Assembly (NCBI RefSeq): GCF_000384655.1
Contig: NZ_ARQI01000122.1
Span: forward strand, 19,587-83,586
Source: Brachyspira innocens ATCC 29796
GTDB lineage: Bacteria > Spirochaetota > Brachyspiria > Brachyspirales > Brachyspiraceae
Reading direction: 5' to 3'
DNA length: 64,000 bases
Below are positions 46,520 to 55,568 of the stretch, one piece after another. Position 1 is the stretch's first letter. Each line of letters opens with the position of its first letter. The position numbers and the translations under genes are program-made. Below the pieces are notes generated by a model, which saw nothing but the letters and a program-made list of their open reading frames with translations, did not search any database and was not told where the DNA came from.

Positions 46520-48007
46520 ATGAGTATTGAGGTAAGCATATTAACACTAGAAAAATTATTAGAAAAACAATTAGTTATTCCTGAATATCAAAGATTTTAT
46601 GTATGGGATAAAGAAAATGTTGAAGATCTTTTAAATGACTTAAAAGATTTTTTCCTAAATAATGGGAATGAAAAATATTATTTAGGAACAGTAATTCTTC
46701 ATAATGATAAAACAAATAAAAAATACAATATTATAGATGGTCAGCAGCGTATATTAACTTTATTAATAATATTATATGTTTTTGAACAACAAGAATATAA
46801 TATTGAAGGAGAATTTAATAATAAAATAACCATGCAAAACATAAAAAACAATTATAAATATGTATCTGAATATTTAGATAATTATAAAAATAATAAAATT
46901 AATTTACTAAAAAATATTATATTTACAGAAATAGAAACTGACTCAGAAGATGAGGCTTTTATATTTTTTGATACGCAAAATGGGAGAGGCGTTACATTAG
47001 ATGCAATAGATTATTTGAAATCATATCATTTAAGAGCTATAAAAGATGATAATTATAGAGATATTATTGCTGAAGATTGGGATAAAAATAATAGATATAA
47101 CAAAAATAAAAAGCATAATAATTTAAATATTTTATTTAACGAAATACTATGGAAAGCTAGAAGATGGACTGGACGCAATATACATTATGAAAATATAAAA
47201 GAAATAAAAAGAGAATTTGAAAAAAATACTAAACATAATGATAATGATAAATGTTTATATTATACAAATATTGAAAATATTATGTCTATTAATAAAAATA
47301 TTACTAAAGATATTAATTTCTTAGTATTTAATATTAAAGAAAAAAACATAAAAATTAAAGATAAAAAATATTATCCATTTAAGATACGTCAGCCAATTAT
47401 AGAAGGTATTAACTTTTTTTTATATACAAATAAATATAATGAGATATACAAATATTTATTTGATAATAATAATGAAGTATCAGATGAAGATGAAATTAAA
47501 AAATTTCATAAATTATATACAACTATATATTATAAAAAAAATATAAGTAAATATTTAAAATCTTTATTTGAACTGCTTTGTGTAGTTTATTATGATAAAT
47601 ATGGAGAAAAAGATTTATTTAAATTCGCTTTATATTGCGATTATTTAATAGGAAATTATCGTATATTAAAAGCTAGAATATCAAAAGAAACTATAATTAA
47701 AATATTAAAATTTGATATAGAAGAAAAAGAGACAGATAATTTATTAGATATTATACAGATGTCATTTGAGGCAGATGAAATTATAAAATTTATAGACAAA
47801 ATCACTCCTAAAATAAAAGAAAATATAGATATAAAAAAATCAGGAGTAATTTCTGAATATATTATCAACTATTCAAATTTTATTAAAGATAGAGGTATAG
47901 ATATAGACATAAAAAAGATGAAAGATAAAAAACATATAAATTATAAAATGGATAAATTAAAAGATAGAAAAAATAGTATATTAAAAATAATTTCCAAAGG
48001 ACAATGA
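46520..48007 (+). CDS. DUF262 protein without nuclease domain (GmrS-like)
   Basis: A 495-residue DUF262 protein. The family block is complete: VIPEYQRFYVWDKENVEDLL, YYLGTVILHN and the ParB/Srx-like nucleotide-binding loop DGQQR at residues 73-77. It is followed by IFFDTQNGRGVTLDAIDYLK, which corresponds to the usual FxxxNxRGxxL region. No C-terminal HNH motif is visible; the last 250 residues are Lys/Asn/Ile-rich helices. It is one base from a second DUF262 gene that does carry the nuclease end, so the pair probably act together in a restriction-type defence like GmrSD. It is very AT-rich compared with core genes. Confidence 0.82.
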   Translation: MSIEVSILTLEKLLEKQLVIPEYQRFYVWDKENVEDLLNDLKDFFLNNGNEKYYLGTVILHNDKTNKKYNIIDGQQRILTLLIILYVFEQQEYNIEGEFNNKITMQNIKNNYKYVSEYLDNYKNNKINLLKNIIFTEIETDSEDEAFIFFDTQNGRGVTLDAIDYLKSYHLRAIKDDNYRDIIAEDWDKNNRYNKNKKHNNLNILFNEILWKARRWTGRNIHYENIKEIKREFEKNTKHNDNDKCLYYTNIENIMSINKNITKDINFLVFNIKEKNIKIKDKKYYPFKIRQPIIEGINFFLYTNKYNEIYKYLFDNNNEVSDEDEIKKFHKLYTTIYYKKNISKYLKSLFELLCVVYYDKYGEKDLFKFALYCDYLIGNYRILKARISKETIIKILKFDIEEKETDNLLDIIQMSFEADEIIKFIDKITPKIKENIDIKKSGVISEYIINYSNFIKDRGIDIDIKKMKDKKHINYKMDKLKDRKNSILKIISKGQ

Positions 48008-48008
48008 T

Positions 48009-50075
48009 ATGAGTAATAAAGTTGCAGCAGATACATTTAGTTTAAATAAAATAATAAAGGAAGAAATGTATTTTAGTATACCAAATTATCAAAGAAACTA
48101 TGTATGGAAAGAAGAGCAAATAAGAAAACTTTTAGAAGATATAGAAAATGCCATTATAAATAATAATAATGAATATTATATAGGTTCATTAATTGTATTT
48201 CATAGAGATGATGACAATAGATATGACTTGGTAGACGGACAGCAGCGTTTTACTACAATATGCTTACTTTTAATTCAGATAAAAAAAATTATTGATAACA
48301 ATGAATTTGTATTAAAGTTTTTATATAAAGAAAGATTAATTTTTAGAGCTAGGAAATTTGCTAACCTTTTTAATGAAGAAAATCAAAACTCAGATTTTTA
48401 TATAGCAAATAAAGAAATAAATCATTTTCTCAATAGGATTAATTCTGATAAAAGCATAATAACATTAAATCGTTTTATAAAATATATTGCTGAAAAATTA
48501 ACTTTTGTAATTAATAAAATGCCAAATAAAAATCAGATGTATATAAATAAATTATTTGAAACATTTAATAATAGAGGCAGACAATTACAACAGCATGAAA
48601 TATTAAAATCTTATTTGCTGTCAAAAGTAAACAATAGGAATATATATTCTAAAATATGGGAATCATGTTCCATAATGGATAACTATATTGAAAAAAATTT
48701 AAAAGATATATTAAAATTAGATAATAAAACACTGCAAACATTAGTTAATGCTGATAACAGAGGAAAGGCTGATGATAAAGATGTAAGCCTATCAGAAAAT
48801 ATTGAAGAATATTTGAAATCTATAATAAAGGAAACAGAAAATCAAGATAATTTAAAAAGTAAAAGAGGACATAATTTTTATGCCATTTTAGAGAATTATG
48901 ATTTTGAAGATTTAGATAATCAGTTTGAAAATGATTTACCTAATGATTCCGAAAGTAATTATGAAGCACCAAAAATAAGAAGTATAATAAGTTTTCCAAT
49001 GCTTTTATTACATACTTTAAGAATTTTTTTAATAGAAAATAAAATAGCAAAAACAGTAGATGTAAAAGAAAAAGAGCTCATCAATATATTCAAATATATT
49101 TTTGATGATGATAATATATCTAAAAAGACATCTTATTTTTTTAAGCTTTTATGGAAAATAAGAGTTCTATTTGATAAATATGTTATTAAATTTGTGTCGG
49201 ATGATGCTAATGAAGATGGAGAAGTATTATCTATATGTAATCTTGTTTATAGAAAAAATTATAAGAGTATAGAAAGAAGGATAGATAAAAATAATAAAGC
49301 TTTATCTATGCTTCAAAGTATATTATACTACACTCAGGAATCAATAACGCAGTATTGGCTTACTCCTTTTTTATATCAATGTATAAAAATTAATGATGCA
49401 AATGAGTTATATAAATATTTAATGAAATTAGATAAGTTATATCAATATTTAATGAAATTAGATAATTTATTATATTTTTATGAAAGTGATAAAAATTTAA
49501 GTGAAAAAACTATTGAAATATCCGCTATTGATATAGATGGTTATTATCATGACAATACCGAAAATATAATAAAGAAATTAGAAGAGGAATTACAAAATTT
49601 GAATTATTACGGATGTAATAGATATTGGTTTTACAAATTAGAATTTATTTTATGGTATAATTATTATAATAATATAAATTCTAATATTTTTAATCAAAAT
49701 GATGATAATATTAATAAAAAAATACAAGAAATATTAAATAAATTTAGAATTACTTCTAAAAATTCTATAGAACATGTATATCCTCAAAATCCTGAAAACT
49801 CACCGAAATGGGAAGATATATATTTGCATAATTTTGGGAATTTGGTTCTTATTAGTCAAGGACTTAATTCAGAATATAGTAATAAACCATATCATGAGAA
49901 GTTAGCTAGATTTAGAACTAACCTAGATAGGGGAAATATAGAATCATTAAAATCATTGTTAATATTTAAAAATGAAAAGTGGAATGTAGAAACTTGTGAA
50001 AAACATTTAGAAAAAGTTATCGAATTATATAAAAAATATTATGAAAATATACAAAATGATGAACATAGAAGTTAA
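48009..50075 (+). CDS. DUF262-DUF1524 protein with HNH nuclease end
   Basis: A 688-residue protein. The N-terminal DUF262 domain has FSIPNYQRNYVWKEEQIRKL and DGQQR at 76-80, plus LFETFNNRGRQLQQHEILKS near residue 180. A long helical middle follows. The C-terminal DUF1524 domain (about 580-670) carries a His-Asn-type nuclease motif: NSIEHVYPQ, then LHNFGNLVLISQGLNSEYSN and KPYHEKLARF. This is the GmrSD/type IV restriction architecture that cuts modified phage DNA in characterised relatives; the target here is unknown. A 30-base tandem duplication (49405-49464) doubles the YLMKLD segment in frame. The gene end overlaps the start of the YggU gene. Confidence 0.87.
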   Translation: MSNKVAADTFSLNKIIKEEMYFSIPNYQRNYVWKEEQIRKLLEDIENAIINNNNEYYIGSLIVFHRDDDNRYDLVDGQQRFTTICLLLIQIKKIIDNNEFVLKFLYKERLIFRARKFANLFNEENQNSDFYIANKEINHFLNRINSDKSIITLNRFIKYIAEKLTFVINKMPNKNQMYINKLFETFNNRGRQLQQHEILKSYLLSKVNNRNIYSKIWESCSIMDNYIEKNLKDILKLDNKTLQTLVNADNRGKADDKDVSLSENIEEYLKSIIKETENQDNLKSKRGHNFYAILENYDFEDLDNQFENDLPNDSESNYEAPKIRSIISFPMLLLHTLRIFLIENKIAKTVDVKEKELINIFKYIFDDDNISKKTSYFFKLLWKIRVLFDKYVIKFVSDDANEDGEVLSICNLVYRKNYKSIERRIDKNNKALSMLQSILYYTQESITQYWLTPFLYQCIKINDANELYKYLMKLDKLYQYLMKLDNLLYFYESDKNLSEKTIEISAIDIDGYYHDNTENIIKKLEEELQNLNYYGCNRYWFYKLEFILWYNYYNNINSNIFNQNDDNINKKIQEILNKFRITSKNSIEHVYPQNPENSPKWEDIYLHNFGNLVLISQGLNSEYSNKPYHEKLARFRTNLDRGNIESLKSLLIFKNEKWNVETCEKHLEKVIELYKKYYENIQNDEHRS

Positions 50076-50313
50076 AGTAACAGCGGGAGCTAAATCTAAT
50101 AGTTTTAAATTCGAGAATGGTGCTTATTCTATTCGCATTATGGCTAAGGCTATAGACGGAAAGGCTAATAAGGCTATAATTGAATTTTTGGCTGATGAGC
50201 TTAATATTAAAAAAAAAGATATTAATATACTTAAAGGCGAGAAAAGCAGCAAAAAAATTATAGCTATTAATATCGAAGAAAATAAACTCAAAGAGTATTT
50301 TAGTAAAAATTAG
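50059..50313 (+). CDS. YggU/DUF167 family protein
   Basis: An 84-residue DUF167 protein with the usual pattern IEVKVTAGAKSNSF, then DGKANKAIIEFLADELNIKK and INILKGEKSSKKIIAI. The function is unknown. I chose the ATG at 50059 (MNIEVKV), because family members begin just before the first strand; ATGs at 50041 and 50056 are also in frame. The start lies inside the last 17 bases of the DUF262-DUF1524 gene, so it may be translated by coupling. This also suggests the defence pair was inserted directly in front of a core gene. Confidence 0.82.
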   Translation: MNIEVKVTAGAKSNSFKFENGAYSIRIMAKAIDGKANKAIIEFLADELNIKKKDINILKGEKSSKKIIAINIEENKLKEYFSKN

Positions 50314-50357
50314 ATTTTATTACAGCATAAAACTGTTAAATTTTTTGTATTATTTTT

Positions 50358-50385
50358 TTGCATAAAAATCAATTTTCAGTATAAT
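50358..50385 (+). promoter_or_regulatory. Sigma70-like promoter of the DMT transporter
   Basis: TTGCAT (50358-50363), a 16-base spacer and a perfect TATAAT (50380-50385), 46 bases ahead of the start codon. Confidence 0.55.
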
Positions 50386-50431
50386 AATTGAATTAAAATA
50401 ATAAAAAACTATTACTTTCGGATTTTTATTT

Positions 50432-51298
50432 ATGGGCATATTCTTACTTATCGGAGTTATGGCATTATCAGCATCGGCAATATTTGTTAAACTGGCTAAT
50501 GCCCCATCATCTATAATGGCGTTTTACAGAATATTTATTTCATTCTGGTTTATTTTTATTATTACAATGTCAAAAAAAACAACCAGAGAAGAAATATTTT
50601 CTCTTACAAAAAAAGAAATTATACTAGGTTTAATATCTGGTGTTTCGCTTGCACTTCATTATTTTTTATGGTTTCATTCACTAAATCTCACATCAGTTGC
50701 AAGTGCCACTGTAATAGTAACTCTTCAGCCTTTATTTGCATTCGTAGCTGGATATTTCTTTTTTAAAGAAAGATATACAAAACTAGCAGTATCTGGTTTT
50801 ATTATAGCAGTAATAGGATCAGTTATTATAGGTTGGGGAGATTTTCAATTAAGCGGTAAAGCCCTGCTTGGAGATTTGCTTTCATTTATATCGTCTGGTT
50901 TTATAAGCAATTATTTTATTATAGGACAGTATACAAGAAGAAGATTATCTGCATTCAGCTGGATAAGCCTTACATACTTTTTTGCTTTTGTATTTTTAGG
51001 TATATTATCATATATAATGCATATACCTTTTACTGGATACTCTACAAAAACTTGGTTTAATATACTGGGTCTTACTTTAATATCAACTATGCTTGGTCAA
51101 ATGGTGTTTACTTGGCTTTTAAAATATTTCTCTGCCACAGTTATATCTATGACCATTTTAGGTGAAGCTGTTGGAACCTGTATACTAGGATATTTTATAC
51201 TTCATGAAACTGTAAGCCTTCAGCAGTTTGTAGGGATAATAGTAATACTGCTTGGTATAGGAATATTTTTGTGGGAAAAAAGAAAAACTATTTCATAA
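50432..51298 (+). CDS. EamA/DMT family transporter
   Basis: A 288-residue inner-membrane protein with ten hydrophobic helices arranged as two EamA repeats. The first starts FLLIGVMALSASAIFVKLAN; the second follows the SGFISNYFIIGQYTRRRL linker. Typical half-repeat endings are SATVIVTLQPLFAFVAGYFF and GEAVGTCILGYFILHE. The family exports metabolites or amino acids; the substrate is not readable. It has its own promoter. A MoxR gene follows 32 bases downstream and may be co-transcribed. Confidence 0.87.
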   Translation: MGIFLLIGVMALSASAIFVKLANAPSSIMAFYRIFISFWFIFIITMSKKTTREEIFSLTKKEIILGLISGVSLALHYFLWFHSLNLTSVASATVIVTLQPLFAFVAGYFFFKERYTKLAVSGFIIAVIGSVIIGWGDFQLSGKALLGDLLSFISSGFISNYFIIGQYTRRRLSAFSWISLTYFFAFVFLGILSYIMHIPFTGYSTKTWFNILGLTLISTMLGQMVFTWLLKYFSATVISMTILGEAVGTCILGYFILHETVSLQQFVGIIVILLGIGIFLWEKRKTIS

Positions 51299-51330
51299 TA
51301 TAATTTTATATAAAAAAAGGATAACATTTT

Positions 51331-52428
51331 ATGGATAAAGAAAAAATACATCAAAAACCCTTAATGGAAGAACTTTATAAAGATGAACTTGATGCTTTAA
51401 AAAAAGAAGATAAAAATAAAAAACCAAAAAACTGGCTTCTCTCTCCGCAGTCAGTAAGAGATTTTATATTGGGTAAAGAATTAAAAGACGGCACTGTTAT
51501 AAAAAGAAAATTCTACGGTGATGATGCCTTAGTAGAAAGAGCAATAATAACATTAGCAGGCAACAGAGGATTAATGCTTGTAGGAGAACCAGGTACTGCC
51601 AAAACTATGCTAAGCGAATTATTATCAGCAGCCATTAGCGGAAACAGCACAATAACCATACAAGGTACAGCTGGCACTAATGAAGATAATATAAAATACT
51701 CTTGGAATTATGCTATGCTTTTTGCCAAAGGACCTGTAGAAGAGGCACTTATACCATCTCCTGTTTACAGCGGTATGAGCAAAGGACTTATTACAAGATT
51801 TGAAGAGATTACAAGATGTCCGCTTGAAATACAGGATTCTCTTATAAGTATATTAAGCGACAAAATTATGAATATACCAGAGCAAAACAGAGTATTATTT
51901 GCAAATGCTGGGTTTAATATCATAGCCACTGCCAATACCAGAGATAAGGGTATAAATGAAATGAGCAGTGCCTTAAAAAGAAGATTCAATTTTGAAACCG
52001 TTGAGCCTATAAAAAATCCTAAACTTGAAGGTGAAATAATAACAAGCCAATGCCAAACATTATTAGAGCTTGCTGATATTGATATGGATATAGATTATGA
52101 TGTTGTAGACGTTCTTGCTTCTACATTTAATGAGCTTAGAAGCGGAAAAAGTTTTGAAAATGCTAAAATACAGGAGCTTAACTCTGTTATGAGTACGGCT
52201 GAAGCTGTTTCTGTATATTATCAGTCTGCCCTTCATTCTTATTATTACGGAGATAAAAAAATAAAAATGGAAACTGTAGTGGGCAGCTTGATTGGAAGTG
52301 TGGCTAAAGAAAATAAAGATGATATTCCTAAATTAAAAAACTATTTCAATAACTCTGTAAAAATAAAAGCAGAAAAAATGGGTAAAAGATGGAAAGAGTA
52401 TTATGAAAGCAGGAATTTGATTAAATAA
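51331..52428 (+). CDS. MoxR-family AAA+ ATPase
   Basis: A 365-residue AAA+ ATPase. Walker A is LVGEPGTAKTMLSELL, the Walker B-like region is GLITRFEEITRCPLEIQDSL and sensor 1 is FNIIATANTRDKGINEMSSALKRRF in part. This branch often sits with VWA-domain and zinc-finger genes as a chaperone or defence-like module, but none is adjacent here, so its partner is missing or elsewhere. It acts in the cytoplasm. It follows the DMT transporter by 32 bases. A long-armed hairpin at 52462-52536 ends the unit. Confidence 0.88.
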   Translation: MDKEKIHQKPLMEELYKDELDALKKEDKNKKPKNWLLSPQSVRDFILGKELKDGTVIKRKFYGDDALVERAIITLAGNRGLMLVGEPGTAKTMLSELLSAAISGNSTITIQGTAGTNEDNIKYSWNYAMLFAKGPVEEALIPSPVYSGMSKGLITRFEEITRCPLEIQDSLISILSDKIMNIPEQNRVLFANAGFNIIATANTRDKGINEMSSALKRRFNFETVEPIKNPKLEGEIITSQCQTLLELADIDMDIDYDVVDVLASTFNELRSGKSFENAKIQELNSVMSTAEAVSVYYQSALHSYYYGDKKIKMETVVGSLIGSVAKENKDDIPKLKNYFNNSVKIKAEKMGKRWKEYYESRNLIK

Positions 52429-52461
52429 TTTTTTGAATTTATATATATGTGTTTCTTTTAT

Positions 52462-52536
52462 AAAAAATAGTTATTGTTCTAAAACAATATTTTAACTAAA
52501 AAATAAAAATATAAATTATAACAATAACTATTTTTT
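52462..52536. terminator. Long-armed terminator hairpin
   Basis: A perfect 17-base inverted repeat, AAAAAATAGTTATTGTT (52462-52478) and its complement (52520-52536), with a 41-base AT-rich loop and a following T run. Confidence 0.65.
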
Positions 52537-52558
52537 TATTTTTTTTGATGATTTACTA

Positions 52559-52588
52559 TTGACATATAAAAATAAATTTACATAATAT
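52559..52588 (+). promoter_or_regulatory. Sigma70-like promoter of the flavodoxin-ferredoxin gene
   Basis: TTGACA (52559-52564), an 18-base spacer and TAATAT (52583-52588), 38 bases before the chosen start. Confidence 0.6.
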
Positions 52589-52626
52589 ATAGCATACAGT
52601 TTAAATACTTGAAGGGAGTATATCAT

Positions 52627-53454
52627 ATGTTTGTAAATAAAGTATATTCAATATATTACAGTGCAACAGGAACAACACAGAAGATAGTTTCTTTTATAGG
52701 AGAAAATATCGCAAAACAGTTGAACGTTCCTTTTGAAAAAATTAACTTTTCTTTACCAAAAAACAGAGAAAAAGTATTAGAGTTTAAAGAAGGGGACCTT
52801 GTAGTATGCGGAAGTCCTACATATGCAGGAAGAATCCCTAATGTTATGCTTCCTTTTTATAAAAATAATATCAAAGCTAGCGGAGCTTTGGCTATACCAG
52901 TAGTTTTATATGGTAATAGAAATTTTGATGATTCTTTAATAGAGCTTAGAAACACTATGGAAGATAACGGATTTCATACTATAGCTGGTGCTGGATTTAT
53001 AGGAGAACATGCCTTTTCGTATGTACTTGCTGCCAATCGACCTGATGAAAAGGATATGGAAATAGCTTTAACATTTGCTAATAAGGCTGTAGAAAAAATA
53101 AAAAATAATGCAGAAATACCTTCTGAACCTATAAAGGTAAGAGGAAATGAGCCTATACGTCCGTATTATATTCCTAGAGATGAACATGAACATGCTATTG
53201 ATATACTTAAAGTAAAACCAAAAGTAGATACTTCTAAATGCACCAACTGTAAAACTTGTGCTCATGTATGTCCGCTTGCTTCTATAGATTTTGATGATAT
53301 TACCAAATATGTAGGCAAATGCATAAAATGCGGAGCCTGCATAAAAAAATGTCCAGAGCATTGCAGATATTATGATGATGAAGGTTTCCTATATCATCAG
53401 CATGATCTTGAAAAGCAGTTTGAAAGAAGAGCTGAACCTGAACTATTCTATTAA
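52627..53454 (+). CDS. EFR1-type flavodoxin-ferredoxin fusion
   Basis: A 275-residue electron carrier. The N-terminal flavodoxin domain (1-150) has the FMN phosphate loop YYSATGTTQKIVSFIG and the later CGSPTYAGRIPNVM. The C-terminal domain binds two [4Fe-4S] clusters through CTNCKTCAHVCPLAS and CIKCGACIKKCPEHC. Such EFR1 family proteins move electrons between ferredoxin-linked systems in anaerobes. I start at 52627, eight bases from a GGGAG box, instead of the TTG at 52609 upstream of that box. It is a single gene with its own promoter and terminator. Confidence 0.9.
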   Translation: MFVNKVYSIYYSATGTTQKIVSFIGENIAKQLNVPFEKINFSLPKNREKVLEFKEGDLVVCGSPTYAGRIPNVMLPFYKNNIKASGALAIPVVLYGNRNFDDSLIELRNTMEDNGFHTIAGAGFIGEHAFSYVLAANRPDEKDMEIALTFANKAVEKIKNNAEIPSEPIKVRGNEPIRPYYIPRDEHEHAIDILKVKPKVDTSKCTNCKTCAHVCPLASIDFDDITKYVGKCIKCGACIKKCPEHCRYYDDEGFLYHQHDLEKQFERRAEPELFY

Positions 53455-53504
53455 TTTTTAATAATTTTGAAACTTCCTATGATTATAATATATTAATGAA
53501 AAAT

Positions 53505-53534
53505 ACCCAATGGATTTTTATTTATTCATTGGGT
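53505..53534. terminator. Hairpin terminator
   Basis: Stem ACCCAATG (53505-53512) and CATTGGGT (53527-53534) with flanking A and T-rich tracts. It lies between convergent genes. Confidence 0.7.
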
Positions 53535-53582
53535 TATTTATTATATGATTTTTTATGATGATTAATTAATAGTATAAATCTA

Positions 53583-54239
53583 TTATTCTTCTGAAATATC
53601 GCTTTCCTCTTCTTCTGTATTTCCAGAGGCCTCTCTTAAAACCTGCTTTATAGCGTCAAATATTTCTCTAGCTTTAGCTTTAGTTATTTCTGAAGTTTTA
53701 GTTTTTTTAGTTATTGATGCTTTTTTTAGTATCATATCCCCATATACATTACCTATACCGCTTAATATTAGAGGATTTTTTATTAACTTCTCTACAGTAG
53801 TATCATTATCTACAAGTAATTGACAGAATAAATTATAATTAAACTGCTTAGTAAGAGGATCATAACCTATTTGAGGCATTGTAGTAGAATCTTTCCATAT
53901 AGGAATTATTTTAGTTATTTCTTCTTTATTATTTTTACTGTCATCTACAACAAAGAAGTTGCCATGATCAGTTTCTAATTTAATAATACTATTATCATAT
54001 GTATCGTCTTCGGTAAGTACAAAAGAACCATTAGGACCTAAATCTACAAGCATAGCATCTTGAGAAAACTGGAAATGCATATAACCGCCGTATCTTAGTA
54101 CATCTATAATCTTTTGCCCCTCTATATCTTCCATCTCTTTATATTGTTTATCTATAGCTACTATTTTATTGATATAAGAATAGCAAATCTCGCCTTTGAT
54201 AGAGTTTATTAATGTAATTAAATTTGGTAGTTCTTTCAT
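53583..54239 (-). CDS. Fpg/Nei-like protein lacking the catalytic N-terminus
   Basis: A 218-residue protein with the fold of formamidopyrimidine-DNA glycosylase. It starts MKELPNLITLINSIKG where active enzymes have the PELPEVE signature; the Pro-2 nucleophile is Lys and the following acidic and Glu residues are altered or shifted. The H2TH region is recognisable near residues 125-190: IGYDPLTKQFNYNLFCQLLV and NPLILSGIGNVYGDMILKKA. The C-terminal zinc finger is absent, replaced by an acidic tail with EEEESDISEE. It probably binds DNA or RNA without glycosylase activity, or has another role. Similar divergent homologues occur in bacteria without assigned function. Confidence 0.78.
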   Translation of the reverse strand: MKELPNLITLINSIKGEICYSYINKIVAIDKQYKEMEDIEGQKIIDVLRYGGYMHFQFSQDAMLVDLGPNGSFVLTEDDTYDNSIIKLETDHGNFFVVDDSKNNKEEITKIIPIWKDSTTMPQIGYDPLTKQFNYNLFCQLLVDNDTTVEKLIKNPLILSGIGNVYGDMILKKASITKKTKTSEITKAKAREIFDAIKQVLREASGNTEEEESDISEE

Positions 54240-54365
54240 TTATGATTATTCCTATTTGTATTATGTTTACTCATATTTTAGCATGAAAGAAAAAAAAATC
54301 AAATTTACAATCAATCAGTATGATTATAAATTTGATTTACATATTTTTATATATAACTTAAAATA

Positions 54366-55304
54366 TTATTTATTTTTTAAATAATTATCAAAATATTCTA
54401 TAGTTTTTTTAAGCCCTTCTTCTAGTTTATAATTAGGAGTCCAATTAAGTTTTTCTTTAGCTAAAGTTATATTCGGCTGCCTTTTTACAGGGTCATCTTT
54501 AGGAAGATCTTTAAACACTATTTCAGATTTTGAATTGGTCATATCTATTATCTTTTGGGCAAACTCTAAAACTGTCATCTCATAAGGATTACCCAAATTT
54601 ACAGGTCCTATGAAGTTTTCGCTATTCATCATACGTACAGCACCATCTATTAAATCATCGCAGTAGCAGAAACTTCTTGTCTGGCTTCCGTCTCCGTAAA
54701 CTGTTATATCCACATTCTTTAATGCCTGTATAATAAAATTAGATACTACCCTTCCGTCATTTTCATTCATTCTTGGTCCGTAGGTATTAAATATTCTTAT
54801 AATTTTTATATCCGTATTATATTGTCTGTGATAATCCATCATCAAAGTCTCAGCACTTCTCTTACCCTCATCATAGCAGCTTCTTATACCATTAGGATTG
54901 ACATGTCCCCAATAACTTTCCTGCTGTGGATGTTCCAAAGGATCTCCATATACTTCGCTTGTTGATGCCTGAAGTATTCTAGCATTGCAGTCTCTTGCTA
55001 AGTCAAGCATATTAAGTATTCCAAAAACACTTGTTTTAAATGTATGTACTGGGTTTCTTTGATAATGTATAGGTGAAGCGGGACATGCAAAATTATATAT
55101 TTCATCGCACTCTATATGTATAGGTTCTGTTATATCATGTCTTATACTTTCAAAATTTTTATTATCTACTAAATGCTTTATATTTTCATTAGAGCCTGTA
55201 AAAAAATTATCAATAGATACTACGTAATTGCCTTCTTTTAATAATCTTTCGCATAGATGTGATCCTAAAAAACCAGCTCCTCCTGTTACAATAATTCTTT
55301 TCAT
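54366..55304 (-). CDS. uxs: UDP-glucuronate decarboxylase
   Basis: A 312-residue NAD-dependent short-chain epimerase/decarboxylase that turns UDP-glucuronate into UDP-xylose (or a related extended SDR). The cofactor loop is [16 protein letters not shown]. The UXS-type block [20 protein letters not shown] and the catalytic [14 protein letters not shown] (Tyr-x-x-x-Lys) are exact matches to the family. [20 protein letters not shown] and [18 protein letters not shown] complete the signature. The product feeds surface polysaccharide synthesis. It is transcribed alone. The upstream 264 bases separate it from the cas operon and contain the cas promoter. Confidence 0.92.
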   Translation of the reverse strand: MKRIIVTGGAGFLGSHLCERLLKEGNYVVSIDNFFTGSNENIKHLVDNKNFESIRHDITEPIHIECDEIYNFACPASPIHYQRNPVHTFKTSVFGILNMLDLARDCNARILQASTSEVYGDPLEHPQQESYWGHVNPNGIRSCYDEGKRSAETLMMDYHRQYNTDIKIIRIFNTYGPRMNENDGRVVSNFIIQALKNVDITVYGDGSQTRSFCYCDDLIDGAVRMMNSENFIGPVNLGNPYEMTVLEFAQKIIDMTNSKSEIVFKDLPKDDPVKRQPNITLAKEKLNWTPNYKLEEGLKKTIEYFDNYLKNK

Positions 55305-55484
55305 TAAATTATTCCTCTTAATATATTTTTACAACTATAATATAACAATATATAATTTTTTCAATAAAAAACATAATTAATCTTAATTATTATAAAAATA
55401 TTTTTAATAGTGTAAAAAATATGAACTATATATTGATTACAACATAAAAATACAATATTATAAAAAATTATACTATATTTTTTA

Positions 55485-55513
55485 TTGACAACAGCACTTA
55501 TTTTTACTATATT
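55485..55513 (+). promoter_or_regulatory. Sigma70-like promoter of the cas operon
   Basis: TTGACA (55485-55490), a 17-base spacer and TATATT (55508-55513), 55 bases upstream of the cas6 start. Confidence 0.7.
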
Positions 55514-55568
55514 AGTTACTGATATCTGAAATAAATAATAATATATTAATAACTTAAAGGATATTTTT

